A DNA stretch of 43,289 bases from Pelotalea chapellei (GCF_018531195.1 NZ_JAHDYS010000023.1:1-43289), one strand, 5' to 3'. Positions 25,516 to 36,656 are shown, numbered from the stretch's first letter. Notes: a model not told the origin generated them from the sequence alone. A program made the numbers and translations.

Positions 25516-26622
25516 TTATTGAACCAAGGGGAGTAAAACGGTGAATTTTGTGCCATGGTTGAGACTGGATTCCACCTTGATCTGTCCACGATGTTCTGAA
25601 ACTATTTTATGACAGATGGTGAGGCCCAGGCCGGTGCCTCCGCTTCTTTTAGTGAAAAAGGGGGTCCAGATATTTTCAAGGTCTTCAGGAGCTATTCCAG
25701 GACCGGTATCGCTGATTTCGACAGCAACCATGCGCGATTGGCGTTCGTTCTGGGCCATGCGGTAGTCGGAAAGGACGCGACTGGTGACCGTGAGTCGTCC
25801 AGATTCCCCCAGTGCTTCCATGCTGTTCAGGATCAGGTTGAGAAAGAGTCGTGTCAGCATTTCTCCATCAGCCATGAGTGGTGGAATGCTCGGATCAAAA
25901 TTGGCAACAATGCTGATCTCCCGGTCCATCACCGAGTGTTTCTGGAGCTGCAGAATGTCCGCAAGGACTCTGTGTAGGTTGACCGGTGCCAGTTTTAGGC
26001 GGCGCGGAGAGGCCAGGTCAAGCAGTTCGCGGATAATGCGGTCGATGCGATCAGTTTCGCGGAGAATGACTCCCGTACATTCGCGCTGGTCGCTGTCTTC
26101 CCCTAGCTCTTGCTCCAGAAGTTGAGCAGCCCCCTTGATTCCTCCCAAAGGGTTCTTGACTTCGTGGGCAAGACCGGCTGCCAGCGTGCCAAGGGTGGAG
26201 AGCCTGTCAGCCTGGCGAATGGTTGCTTCAAGTTCGCGTATGTAGGTTATATCCTTGAGCGTCAGAATGGCACCGATGTTCTCCCCGTTCGGCAATGTCA
26301 GCGGATAACATGTTACCCCCACAGGAATTACCTTCCCGGTGGTACGTATCATCACATTATCATTGTCGGATATGGTGATGCCTGTGCGGATGGTTTTGGT
26401 GAGAATCTCAAGCAGTGTTGTTTCTTGCGCAAAAAGTTTTTCAAAGGAAATCCCCACCACCTGTCTACGGGAAAAGCCGGTGATTTCTTCGGCAGCCGGA
26501 TTGCAAAGAGTAATGACTCTTTCCTGATCAACAACAATGACGCCGTCGCCGACACTATCTATGACAGTGGCATAGTAGTCGGCCGGGCCACTGCGACTAT
26601 GGGAATTCTGGTCAATCGGCAT
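25516..26622 (-). CDS. ntrB: NtrB-type PAS histidine kinase
   Basis: The 368-residue cytoplasmic kinase has a PAS domain (about 15-130), a HisKA helix pair with phosphoacceptor His153 in GLAHEVKNPLGGIKGAAQLL, and a HATPase domain (about 245-368, DTGPGIAPEDL and GGTGLGLTICHKI). The HEVKNPLGGIKGAAQLL box is the hallmark of NtrB, which phosphorylates NtrC and is controlled by PII. There is no membrane segment. It overlaps the dusB 3' end by 11 bases and precedes ntrC by 66. Confidence 0.88.
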   Translation of the reverse strand: MPIDQNSHSRSGPADYYATVIDSVGDGVIVVDQERVITLCNPAAEEITGFSRRQVVGISFEKLFAQETTLLEILTKTIRTGITISDNDNVMIRTTGKVIPVGVTCYPLTLPNGENIGAILTLKDITYIRELEATIRQADRLSTLGTLAAGLAHEVKNPLGGIKGAAQLLEQELGEDSDQRECTGVILRETDRIDRIIRELLDLASPRRLKLAPVNLHRVLADILQLQKHSVMDREISIVANFDPSIPPLMADGEMLTRLFLNLILNSMEALGESGRLTVTSRVLSDYRMAQNERQSRMVAVEISDTGPGIAPEDLENIWTPFFTKRSGGTGLGLTICHKIVSEHRGQIKVESSLNHGTKFTVLLPLVQ

Positions 26623-27592
26623 GATCCGGAATCTCTCCTATTCTTGTGGCGAGGGAGTGGATGTCTTCAATGCAACGGGCGCCATTGGCATCACGGCGGA
26701 CATCTGCGGCTCCAGGAAAGCCCTTGGCATACCAGCCGATATGTTTTTTGATTTCCCGTGTGGCCACTGCTTCTCCATGCCCGGCAACGTACAGTTCCAG
26801 GTGCCGGCTGATGGCTTGGGCCCGCTCCCTGTTACTGATCAGAGGCAATGTGCCGTGAAGGGCCAGCTCACGTATCTGCCGGAAGATCCAGGGGGCTCCC
26901 AGAGAACCGCGGGCCACCATGATGCCGTCGCAGCCGGTTTCCTCAAGCATGCGGAGGCAGTCCCGGGCAGTGAAAAGATCACCGCTGCCAATAACGGGGA
27001 TAGTCAGATTTTCTTTCAGAACCTTTAAATGGTTCCAGTCGGAAATGCCTGAAAACATCTGGCTGCGGCTGCGTGGATGCAGAGTAATGGCATCGCATCC
27101 TTCTTCCTGGGCTATGCGGGCAATTTCAGGGTAGGTATTGTCCCCGCAGTGCCAACCTGAGCGGATTTTGACTGTCAGCGGCAAGGGAGTTGCTGCCCGT
27201 ACAGCCCGGATAATGGCGGCAATTTTGAGCGGATCCCTGAGCAGGGCACTGCCGGCACCGGTACCAACAACCTTTCGTACGGGGCAGCCCATATTGATAT
27301 CCAGCAGGTCACCGTATCCTGCTACCCTGCGGGCCGCTTCCGCCAGATCGTGAGGCGTGTCGCCAAAGAGCTGGATACCCAGGGGGCGGTCTTCCGGGAT
27401 GCTCTTCAGCAGTGCCAGGGTATTTGCACCTTCACGAACCAAGCCATTGACGCTGACCATTTCAGTAAAAGCAAGGGCTGCGCCTTCACGGCGGCAAAGG
27501 ATGCGAAACGGTAGATTGGTTATTCCAGCCAGGGGGGCAAGCACGACATTGTGCGCCAGGACAAGTCTTCCGATTTTCAAAGGTTTAAGCAT
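26612..27592 (-). CDS. dusB: tRNA-dihydrouridine synthase B (NifR3 family)
   Basis: Dus enzymes reduce uridine in tRNA D-loops using FMN. The 326-residue protein has the FMN-binding TIM barrel, VVLAPLAGITNLPFR at the start, the catalytic Cys103 in DINMGCPVRKV, and HPRSR and GSGDLF phosphate-binding motifs. The start at 27592 (MLKPLKIG) matches family N-termini; the open frame to 27685 looks non-coding. It heads an operon with ntrB and ntrC, the arrangement called nifR3-ntrB-ntrC in alphaproteobacteria. Confidence 0.92.
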   Translation of the reverse strand: MLKPLKIGRLVLAHNVVLAPLAGITNLPFRILCRREGAALAFTEMVSVNGLVREGANTLALLKSIPEDRPLGIQLFGDTPHDLAEAARRVAGYGDLLDINMGCPVRKVVGTGAGSALLRDPLKIAAIIRAVRAATPLPLTVKIRSGWHCGDNTYPEIARIAQEEGCDAITLHPRSRSQMFSGISDWNHLKVLKENLTIPVIGSGDLFTARDCLRMLEETGCDGIMVARGSLGAPWIFRQIRELALHGTLPLISNRERAQAISRHLELYVAGHGEAVATREIKKHIGWYAKGFPGAADVRRDANGARCIEDIHSLATRIGEIPDHAD

Positions 27593-27795
27593 TGTTTGCA
27601 CTGATATCAGACGGGAAGGAGAAGTAAGTAAAGCGAGTAATTGCCTAATTTTTGTGCATGGTAACACAGGGGAAGAAAATGGCAAGCTGAAAATGTTGGG
27701 AAAAAAGGTATTGCCAAGAGGGTTATTTGAGGTTTTAATAGATGAAAGAAGTTTGGGGTCTGAAATAAAATATACGATAAAACAAGGGGTTGCTA

Positions 27796-28086
27796 ATGTT
27801 TGGAATAGGGATGCCGGAGCTAATCATTATTCTTGTCATCGCCTTACTGGTGATTGGTCCGCACAAGCTGCCGGAACTTGCTAAATCTTTGGGAAAAGGA
27901 CTGGCTGAATTCAAAAAAGCAACCGATGACTTCCAGCGCACTGTGCGGGATGAAGCGCGCAAAGAAGAGGAAAAAACCGCAGCCCCTCCCCAGCAAGTGT
28001 CCACCGCAGTGACAGAAGAGGCAAGCGTAAAGGTTTCGGAACAGGTTTCCGAGCCAGTTGTTAAAAAGGAAGAAGTTAAATCCTGA
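27796..28086 (+). CDS. tatB: Twin-arginine translocase TatA/TatB subunit
   Basis: The 96-residue protein has the TatA/B layout: a short N-terminal membrane helix ([16 protein letters not shown]), the FGIGMPEL N-terminus, the hinge [22 protein letters not shown] with amphipathic helix, and an acidic/lysine-rich tail. The glutamate in MPEL at position 8 favours TatB, but TatA and TatB are hard to separate in this lineage. The ATG at 27796 has AAGGGG seven bases upstream. It is alone here and not next to tatC. Confidence 0.85.
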   Translation: MFGIGMPELIIILVIALLVIGPHKLPELAKSLGKGLAEFKKATDDFQRTVRDEARKEEEKTAAPPQQVSTAVTEEASVKVSEQVSEPVVKKEEVKS

Positions 28087-28105
28087 TGCGGCTGAATGCA
28101 TGGTG

Positions 28106-28150
28106 CTGAAACGAGAAAGAGCCGGTTTTCCCGGCTCTTTCTCGTTTCAG
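28106..28150. terminator. Bidirectional terminator between tatB and hsp20
   Basis: A perfect 20-bp stem (arms 28106-28125 and 28131-28150, loop TTTTC) lies between the convergent genes. Confidence 0.75.
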
Positions 28151-28164
28151 AAATCCATGTTTAA

Positions 28165-28611
28165 TTACTTTACTTCAACTTTGATCTGTTTGGGCCTCGT
28201 ATCTTCTTTTTTAGGAAGAGTTATTGTGAGCACTCCTCTTTCGCAGGTAGCGCTGACGTTTTCCTGCTGAACAGTGGCCGGCAGGCTGAAACTGCGCTGG
28301 AATGTGCCAAAATACCGTTCAATGCGGTGGTAGTTTTCCTTCTTTACATCCCCTTCATGTTTGCGCTCGCCTTTAAGAATCAAGGTGCTGTCTTCTATGC
28401 GTACTTCAATATCCTTCTGATCCACATCCGGCAGCTCTGCTTTGATGACAATCGAATCTTCTGTCTCGTAAATGTCCACAGATGGCTGCCAGATCCCCTC
28501 CTTGAGGTCTTCTCCGGAGAGATCATGATTCCAGGAAAGATTCAGGAGCTTGTTCATCTGCTCCTGCATGCTGCGCAGTTCTCGTAATGGATTGTATTTA
28601 ACCAGTGCCAT
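28165..28611 (-). CDS. hsp20: Small heat-shock protein (Hsp20/alpha-crystallin family)
   Basis: The 148-residue protein has an N-terminal arm (MALVKYNPLRELRSMQEQMNKLL), the alpha-crystallin domain (about 40-133, with ADIYETEDSIVIKAELP-type strands) and ends with the conserved IEVK-type tail (LPKKEDTRPKQIKVEVK). Hsp20 binds unfolding proteins without ATP. The start at 28611 follows AGGAGG at 8-nt spacing; the longer frame to 28671 lies upstream of the ribosome binding site. A promoter candidate is at 28658-28684. Confidence 0.93.
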   Translation of the reverse strand: MALVKYNPLRELRSMQEQMNKLLNLSWNHDLSGEDLKEGIWQPSVDIYETEDSIVIKAELPDVDQKDIEVRIEDSTLILKGERKHEGDVKKENYHRIERYFGTFQRSFSLPATVQQENVSATCERGVLTITLPKKEDTRPKQIKVEVK

Positions 28612-28657
28612 CAGCCTATCCTCCTTGTGTCGTTCAGATTGAGCACATTCTCTTGAA

Positions 28658-28684
28658 ACATAATACCTCAATTGCTCCTGTCAA
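28658..28684 (-). promoter_or_regulatory. Candidate promoter of hsp20
   Basis: On the minus strand TTGACA (28684-28679) and TTATGT (28663-28658) are 15 bases apart, close upstream of hsp20. The short spacing makes this a moderate call, and a sigma32-type promoter cannot be excluded. Confidence 0.35.
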
Positions 28685-28686
28685 GG

Positions 28687-29409
28687 TTATTCATCTTTGA
28701 GAACCGGCTGTTTCTGCAGCCGTTTGTAATAAAAATTCTGGCCATACAAGACTGCTATGGGATTGTGGCCAGTAACCCGGTCCTTGACGATGAGTGTCGT
28801 TACCGGTGCTTTTGAATGCCGGTTGAAGAGCATGTCATGTCCCACGCACAAGCCAACGATGATGTTCATGTCTGTCTTCAGCCGGTTGCATATCTCTGCC
28901 TGGGCAATTGGGTTGCAAGCCGGCTCAAAGGTGCCTGGCCTCACCTTATCCTGCTCGTCCAGCCCCAGCTGCAGCTTATCAATGCTGCCTGCCTTGCAAC
29001 AGACGCTGAGCGGCTCCAGCCCCTGGGCTCGCAGGATTGTTGCCAGTCGTTCCGATTCATCGAGCAGCCCGATGCAGGTGGCCATGCCGATTTTGCGGTA
29101 GCCCATCAGCTTGGCAAAGGCAATGGTGTCTTCCACCCGGGTCCAGCGGGCATTGATTGCATCGCTTCCAGGGACCGGCTGGTAGCAGAGCCCTTCCACC
29201 CGTGCCGCCACAAACGCGATGCGGGCTTCCTCGCTGTCCGCTGCATAGTCTCTGAGGCTTTCCTTGATGACTTCTTCGTAATTGCCTGATGGGCAGTTGC
29301 CCGGACGGGGGGGAGCAGTTTCGGGGTCATTGCTCCAGCAGTTGGTCGTACCACGGTTGTGCCAGACGGAGCTGCATTTGGAACATGAAACAGGGGTTTC
29401 GTCGGACAT
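28687..29409 (-). CDS. DUF1847 metal-binding protein
   Basis: The 240-residue protein is cysteine-rich and soluble. An N-terminal zinc-finger-like cluster (CSKCSSVWHNRGTTNC) is followed by repeated conserved segments (KIGMATCIGLLDE, NIIVGLCVGHDMLF and HNPIAVLYGQNFYYKRL). This is the layout of DUF1847 proteins, which are predicted metal-binding proteins of unknown function. AGGAGG precedes the ATG. It follows the HDOD gene by 37 bases, so it is the last gene of the ligA operon. Confidence 0.75.
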   Translation of the reverse strand: MSDETPVSCSKCSSVWHNRGTTNCWSNDPETAPPRPGNCPSGNYEEVIKESLRDYAADSEEARIAFVAARVEGLCYQPVPGSDAINARWTRVEDTIAFAKLMGYRKIGMATCIGLLDESERLATILRAQGLEPLSVCCKAGSIDKLQLGLDEQDKVRPGTFEPACNPIAQAEICNRLKTDMNIIVGLCVGHDMLFNRHSKAPVTTLIVKDRVTGHNPIAVLYGQNFYYKRLQKQPVLKDE

Positions 29410-29446
29410 AGTGCCTCCTGGGATGTTGCGTCAGTGAAGATTATCC

Positions 29447-30346
29447 TTAGCTGCCCATCATGGATATCAACACGTGACGCACTTCACGATCAATTTCGAC
29501 AAAGGTGGTATCCAGAGATTCAATAAACTTGTAAAAATCCTGCTCCGGCAGTTTTACGGGCTGCTGGCTGATGACATGCCAGGCATGATTTTCAGATGTG
29601 CTCAGCGGCCCGGGCTGTGCTATTCCATTGCCAGCATGCTGCAGGCAGGCAAAATCAGCCACGCTGACGATGGCGGCAAGTAGCGGATCCTCTGTTGCCA
29701 TCTGGCATGAGTGGTGGTGGGAAATGATGTCGCAATATACAGGAGGGAAGTTCCAGCTCTGGGCCAGGCAGAGCCCGACTTCGCAGTGGGTCGTGCCGAA
29801 ATGGTCCAGTTCAGCCTGATAGGTGCTGCAGTTAGTCTCTGTGATATCTGCAAGCATCCTGGCGTAATCGTCCAGCAGGTAGTGTCCCATGAATACCTTG
29901 CCTATGTCATGCACAATGGCCACGAGCCCTGCTTTCTCAAGATCGGGGTAGTTCACCATGGCCGCAATGCGCTGGGCTATGGCACCGACACTGAAGGAGT
30001 GGGTCCAGAAAATCTTGGCGGCAAAGGCCTGGGGCTTACCCTGGAAGGCATTAACAAAATAGCTGGTCATGATTATTTCGCGCATGCTCCTGAAGCCCAT
30101 GTAGAGCAGGGCGCGTCTCACGGAGGTGATCTCGCTGCTGGAACGGTATAGCGGTGAATTTACAATGCGGATAATTCGGGCAGCAAGGACCGGTTCCGAG
30201 AGCATCAGATTGGCAATCTCGTCTGGATCTGCCTCGTTACTGTCCAGCAGTGCAATCATCCTGGAGACCATGGCAGGAATAGTGGGAAGGTCACTTACAT
30301 TCCTTACCAGACGGCGGGCTTTTACCATCATCGCAGCTTTTTCCAC
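29447..30346 (-). CDS. HDOD-domain signalling protein
   Basis: The 299-residue protein has an HDOD domain (about 15-215; RLVRNVSDLPTIPAMVSRM, LAARIIRIVNSPLYR and VAIVHDIGKVFMGHY), a metal-free or partially degenerate relative of HD hydrolases often found in regulators of motility and differentiation. No other domain is evident. The start is not an ATG: the frame opens with TTG at 30352, but the GTG at 30346 sits six bases after AGGA and is preferred; an ATG at 30331 is also possible. It lies 23 bases after ligA. Confidence 0.85.
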   Translation of the reverse strand: MEKAAMMVKARRLVRNVSDLPTIPAMVSRMIALLDSNEADPDEIANLMLSEPVLAARIIRIVNSPLYRSSSEITSVRRALLYMGFRSMREIIMTSYFVNAFQGKPQAFAAKIFWTHSFSVGAIAQRIAAMVNYPDLEKAGLVAIVHDIGKVFMGHYLLDDYARMLADITETNCSTYQAELDHFGTTHCEVGLCLAQSWNFPPVYCDIISHHHSCQMATEDPLLAAIVSVADFACLQHAGNGIAQPGPLSTSENHAWHVISQQPVKLPEQDFYKFIESLDTTFVEIDREVRHVLISMMGS

Positions 30347-30369
30347 ACCCAATCCTCTTCAACTGCTGG

Positions 30370-32461
<2,092 letters not shown>

Positions 32462-32498
32462 GCTTGTAATTTCAAATAATCCCACAGACGGACACCCT

Positions 32499-33299
32499 AT
32501 GGACCAATTCAGGCTTGATGCCCTGCATGGCTGGTTTGAAAGCTATGTCGGCACCTTTCAGGATATCGATCACGAAGGACTCAAAAACATTCAGCTCAAG
32601 GTGGTTCATACCCGCAAGGTATGCGAGGTTATGGCACTGCTGACCTCCGGAGAAGGTGTGGCGCCGGAAGCGGCCCGTATTGCCGCTGCCATCGCATTAC
32701 TGCATGACGTCGGCCGCTTTCCCCAGTACCGGCGCTGGCGTACGTTCCTGGACCGCAAATCCGACAACCACGCCCGCCTCTCGGTTGAAGTCATGCGTGA
32801 GCATGGTGTGCTGGATGACCTGCCGGCCGCAGAGCGGCTGCTGATCGAAGAAGCGGTGCGGTTTCATAATCTGCGTGAAATTCCCCGCCGCCTGGAAAAC
32901 GATGCCGGTTTTTATCTTAGATTGATTCGGGATGCAGACAAACTGGATATCTGGCGGGTCTTTCTCGATCACTTTCATCAGCCCCTTGAAGAACGTGCTT
33001 CCGCAGTCGGCCTTGGATTCCCCGATCTTCCGGAAGTTACTACCGCCTGTGTTGGTGCTCTTGCTGCCGGTCGGGTGGTGGATCTGGCCACTGTCCGGTC
33101 GCTCAATGATTTCAAGCTGCTGCAGATTTCATGGGCCTATGATCTTAACTTTGCTACCTCCTACCGTTTGCTTGACGAACGTCGCTATATCCCTGAACTA
33201 GCAGCAACCATCAATTTGGAAGAGGCGGAAGAAGACCGCGTCCTGGGCCCGGCAGTGGCACGGGCAGCCGCGGTTGTTGCCGATCGTTCGCGCCGTTGA
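32499..33299 (+). CDS. HD-domain phosphohydrolase
   Basis: The 266-residue protein has the HD superfamily pattern: a His in VVHTRKVCEVM, the HD pair in ALLHDVGRFPQYRR, and an Asp in RDADKLDIWRVFL. These residues bind a metal for phosphoester hydrolysis, possibly of nucleotides. It is not HD-GYP, so cyclic di-GMP cleavage is not implied. The start at 32499 is preferred because the promoter -10 box overlaps the earlier ATG at 32460. Confidence 0.8.
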   Translation: MDQFRLDALHGWFESYVGTFQDIDHEGLKNIQLKVVHTRKVCEVMALLTSGEGVAPEAARIAAAIALLHDVGRFPQYRRWRTFLDRKSDNHARLSVEVMREHGVLDDLPAAERLLIEEAVRFHNLREIPRRLENDAGFYLRLIRDADKLDIWRVFLDHFHQPLEERASAVGLGFPDLPEVTTACVGALAAGRVVDLATVRSLNDFKLLQISWAYDLNFATSYRLLDERRYIPELAATINLEEAEEDRVLGPAVARAAAVVADRSRR

Positions 33300-33317
33300 A
33301 GACCGGCTACTATCGTC

Positions 33318-33346
33318 TTGACAGTCACTATTTTCAGCCCCATTAT
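33318..33346 (+). promoter_or_regulatory. Sigma70-type promoter of the Lon-related protease
   Basis: TTGACA (33318-33323) and CATTAT (33341-33346) are 17 bases apart, 45 bases before the ATG. Confidence 0.6.
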
Positions 33347-33390
33347 TAAAATGCCGTTGAGCCACAAATCCAGGTTGGCAGGAGCATACC

Positions 33391-35838
33391 ATGACATGCA
33401 ATGACTGCAGAATGCCGGCTGAAAAATTGCGCTGGAGCTGTGATCCGGCTGGATTCGATTTCGAGACTACCGCTGAGCTGCCTGATCTTGATGATGCCAT
33501 CGGCCAGAAACGGGCTCTTCGTTCGATTGAATTCGGTCTGGATATGGAGGCTACCGGCTTCAACCTCTATATTTCCGGAGAGACCGGTACCAGCCGCACT
33601 TCGACCATCCGCAGTACTCTTAAAAGGCGGGCAAAGGGCGAACCCAGGCCCAATGACTGGGTCTATGTAAATAATTTCAAGGACAGCGATTCTGCGGTGT
33701 CACTCTCACTCCCGGCAGGCCTTGGCAGGGAGTTGGCCAAGGACATGAAGGAATTGATCGAGTCCTTTCGCAGCGAAATTCCCAAGGCCCTGGAAAGCAA
33801 GGAATATGAAATCCGGCGGGCTGAGATTCTCGAGAAGTACCAGCACATCAACAATGAACTCTTCCAAGGGCTGGAAAAAGAGACCGACGCTCACGGATTC
33901 GCCCTGCAGCGTACAGTTTCCGGGCTGGTCATCGTTCCCCAGAAGGAAGGGAGAAATTACACCCAGGAAGAATACGAGGCCCTTGCCGATAACGAGCGGG
34001 AGGCATTGGAAAAGACCGGCAAGGAGCTGACTGAAAAGCTCAATGATGTTTTGCGTCAGGTGCATGACAGCGAGAAGGCCACCAAGGAAGCGCTCCAGCA
34101 GGCTGATCGCGATCTGGGAATGTCCTGTCTGGGGCATCGTCTTGATCCGCTCAAGGAAAAATACTCCGGCCTTGAGAAGGTGATTACCTACCTGGGGGCG
34201 GTCCAGGAAGACATCCTTCTCAACCTGGACGATTTCAAGCCCCAGGCCCCCCAGCCGCAGATTCCGGGCATCAGGATCCCCCGCCAGGAGCCCACTTTTG
34301 AACGTTATGAAGTCAACGTGCTGGTGGATAACGCTGAATCGGAAGGGGCGCCGGTGGTGTTTGAACCCAACCCCACCTATAACAACCTGTTCGGCCGCAT
34401 CGAACATGTCATGCAGTATGGGGGCGTGGCGGTGACCGATTTCACCATGATCCGCTCCGGCGCGCTGCACCGGGCCAATGGCGGCTACCTGGTGATCGAT
34501 GCCCGGGAAGTGCTGATCAACCCGTTCGTGTGGGACTCGCTCAAGCGCTGTATCCGTACTGGTGAGATCCGTATTGAAGATGTTCTGGAACAGTATCGTT
34601 TTATGACGATGGTCACCTTAAAGCCCGAACCTGTCCAGCTGCAGACCAAGATTATCATGATCGGCACGCCGTACATCTATTATCTGCTTTTTTATCTGGA
34701 CCCGGATTATCGCAAGTTTTTTAAGGTCAAGGCGGAATTTGACAGTCGTGTCTGCCGTACCCCCGAAATCATGCGTGACTATGCTCTGTTCGTGGCTACC
34801 CACTGCCGCAATGAAAACCTGCTGCACTTTGACCGTAGCGGCATCGCCCGACTCTTGGAGTACACTGCCCGCATGGTGGAAGATCAGTACAAGTTTTCCG
34901 CTCATTTCATGGAAATCGCCGACTTCATTCGTGAGGCGAGTTTCTGGGCGCGCAAGGACGGGCAAGCCCTGGTTACCGGGGATGACGTGCTGCGCGCAGC
35001 CGCAGAAAAGCTTTATCGTGTCAACCGCATTGAGGAACGTCTTCATGAGTTGTATGAAGAAGGTGTCATCATGGTTGATACTGATGGAGCCGTGGCGGGC
35101 CAGATCAACGGCTTGTCGGTTATCGGCCTCGGTGACCACACTTTTGGGCGCCCCTCCCGTATCACTGCCCGGGTGTATGCAGGCCGGGCAGGCATGGTCA
35201 ATATCGAACGCGAGGTAAAGCTCTCCGGTCCGATCCACGACAAGGGAGTGCTGATATTGACAGGTTACCTCGGTGGGACCTTTGCCATTGAGCAACCTCT
35301 TTCCCTGTCGGCTTCCATCTGTTTTGAACAGTCCTATGACGGCATCGAAGGGGACAGTGCCTCGGCTGCGGAGCTGTACGCCCTGCTGTCAGCCCTGTCC
35401 GGAATCCCCCTCCGTCAGGGTATTGCCGTTACCGGCAGTGTCAACCAGCGCGGCATCATCCAACCGATCGGCGGTGTCAATTTCAAGATCGAAGGCTTCT
35501 ATGCCGTATGCAAATCCAAGGGATTGACCGGGCAGCAAGGGGTTATGATCCCCAAGGCTAACGAGAGACATCTGATGTTGAATGATGAAGTCGTCGCTGC
35601 AGTTGAGGCGGGTACGTTTCATGTATGGAGCGTCGAAACCATTGAACAGGGCATCGAGATACTTACCGGCGTTGTCGCAGGCCAGAGGGGGACGAACAGG
35701 AGGTATCCGAAAGAAAGCATTTTTTATCTGGTGGAGGAGCGGTTGGCTGCAATAGGTGAAAGCCTGAAGCATGCGGAGAAAACAGAGCGCAAATTACCGC
35801 GTTCACACAGAAAGCAGATTGCAACATTTGAACATTAA
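33391..35838 (+). CDS. Lon-related ATP-dependent protease (AAA_32 plus Lon proteolytic domain)
   Basis: The 815-residue protein has an N-terminal region with the phosphate-binding loop SGETGTSRTS near 62-71, in which an Arg replaces the usual Lys. It then has a long coiled-coil insert (about 110-240), an AAA+ core (SGALHRANGGYLVIDAREVL, with arginine-rich later motifs) and a C-terminal Lon protease domain. The catalytic dyad is visible: Ser656 in EGDSASAAE and Lys699 in GGVNFKIEGF. This is the group of putative Lon-type proteases distinct from canonical Lon. The substrate and cellular role are unknown. AGGAG precedes the ATG. Confidence 0.9.
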   Translation: MTCNDCRMPAEKLRWSCDPAGFDFETTAELPDLDDAIGQKRALRSIEFGLDMEATGFNLYISGETGTSRTSTIRSTLKRRAKGEPRPNDWVYVNNFKDSDSAVSLSLPAGLGRELAKDMKELIESFRSEIPKALESKEYEIRRAEILEKYQHINNELFQGLEKETDAHGFALQRTVSGLVIVPQKEGRNYTQEEYEALADNEREALEKTGKELTEKLNDVLRQVHDSEKATKEALQQADRDLGMSCLGHRLDPLKEKYSGLEKVITYLGAVQEDILLNLDDFKPQAPQPQIPGIRIPRQEPTFERYEVNVLVDNAESEGAPVVFEPNPTYNNLFGRIEHVMQYGGVAVTDFTMIRSGALHRANGGYLVIDAREVLINPFVWDSLKRCIRTGEIRIEDVLEQYRFMTMVTLKPEPVQLQTKIIMIGTPYIYYLLFYLDPDYRKFFKVKAEFDSRVCRTPEIMRDYALFVATHCRNENLLHFDRSGIARLLEYTARMVEDQYKFSAHFMEIADFIREASFWARKDGQALVTGDDVLRAAAEKLYRVNRIEERLHELYEEGVIMVDTDGAVAGQINGLSVIGLGDHTFGRPSRITARVYAGRAGMVNIEREVKLSGPIHDKGVLILTGYLGGTFAIEQPLSLSASICFEQSYDGIEGDSASAAELYALLSALSGIPLRQGIAVTGSVNQRGIIQPIGGVNFKIEGFYAVCKSKGLTGQQGVMIPKANERHLMLNDEVVAAVEAGTFHVWSVETIEQGIEILTGVVAGQRGTNRRYPKESIFYLVEERLAAIGESLKHAEKTERKLPRSHRKQIATFEH

Positions 35839-35858
35839 TAGTCTTGTACGGAGCGTTT

Positions 35859-36266
35859 ATGGGAATTAAGTGGAGAGAATCATTATCCATCGGTGTGGAA
35901 ACAATCGATAATCAGCATAAGGAATTGCTGCAGCGATTTGACGATCTGTTGTGCGCATGCAAGGAAGGGAAGGGGACCGACGAGCTTAAGGGATTACTGG
36001 ATTTTCTCAGCGGGTACGTGCGGACTCATTTCAACGATGAAGAAGCAATCCAGCGCCTGCATCAATACCCGGAGTACGAGGAGCATAAGAGGGAGCATGA
36101 ATCTTTTGTTGTGCGTCTCAAGGCACTTCAGGGGGAAATAGGGTCAGAGAGAGTGGCTGTGCATCATGTAATGGAGACAAATAGCATGCTGCTTAAATGG
36201 CTGACCAATCACATTTCGGTGGTTGACAAGAAGCTGGGGCAGTTTCTGTTGGCTGCCAAAGCCTGA
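35859..36266 (+). CDS. Bacteriohemerythrin
   Basis: The 135-residue protein has the full set of diiron ligands expected for hemerythrins: His20, His57, Glu61, His76, His80, His118 and Asp123. It would be a four-helix O2-binding or O2-buffering protein, useful to an anaerobe meeting oxygen. The start at 35859 follows GGAG; an upstream in-frame TTG at 35844 has no such site. It lies 20 bases after the Lon-related protease and may share its promoter. Confidence 0.92.
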   Translation: MGIKWRESLSIGVETIDNQHKELLQRFDDLLCACKEGKGTDELKGLLDFLSGYVRTHFNDEEAIQRLHQYPEYEEHKREHESFVVRLKALQGEIGSERVAVHHVMETNSMLLKWLTNHISVVDKKLGQFLLAAKA

Positions 36267-36280
36267 GCTTCAATAAAAAA

Positions 36281-36326
36281 AGAGCAAAGGCATGTTCTGG
36301 AATGCCTTTGCTCTCCTCTTCTTTTT
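36281..36326. terminator. Bidirectional terminator between the hemerythrin and Rho-N genes
   Basis: A perfect 13-bp stem (AGAGCAAAGGCAT at 36281-36293 with ATGCCTTTGCTCT at 36302-36314, loop GTTCTGGA) is followed by CCTCTTCTTTTT on plus and TTTTTTT on minus. Confidence 0.8.
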
Positions 36327-36336
36327 CTGATCAAAT

Positions 36337-36516
36337 CTATTTGCAGTCTTCCCGCCACAAACAGACATGCTGGCCGCACTCTTCGACCCTGCCGGTGTCG
36401 AAGCAGGCATCATTATGCTCAGCTTCCTGGATTGCTCGTATCAGGTCTGACTTTTTCATTTTTCCAGTCTTGATGTTGTGCTGTTTTGCAATTTCCTTGA
36501 TCTCATCGAGTTTCAT
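36337..36516 (-). CDS. Small Rho-N/SAP-like protein with cysteine-rich tail (59 residues)
   Basis: The short minus-strand gene runs from ATG 36516 to TAG 36337. Its N-terminal half (MKLDEIKEIAKQHNIKTGKM, then KKSDLIRAIQ) is the helical fold of the Rho-terminator N-domain/SAP superfamily. Its C-terminal half has a cysteine cluster (ACFDTGRVEECGQHVCLWRE). Such proteins are common in Geobacter relatives and presumably bind nucleic acid. The site CGGAG lies 9 bases before the ATG. The upstream region (36541-36600) is very AT-rich and probably holds the promoter. Confidence 0.8.
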   Translation of the reverse strand: MKLDEIKEIAKQHNIKTGKMKKSDLIRAIQEAEHNDACFDTGRVEECGQHVCLWREDCK

Positions 36517-36656
36517 GTTTTAACGCTCCGTAGCTGGGATGATGTAGTTTTTATAATATAAATCATTTCATCAAAAAGAAAAGTCCGTATTGTATATGAC
36601 TAAGGCAGCCATGCAGCAGCTGGAGCCCGAATTTCCACTCAATCGGTCGTTTCAGC

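Noticed and set aside
33391-35838. Loss of ATPase activity in the Lon-related protease because of the Arg in the P-loop
   Set aside because: The GTSRT/GTGRT form may be normal for this branch of Lon-like proteins, so the substitution alone does not indicate decay; the proteolytic Ser-Lys dyad is intact.
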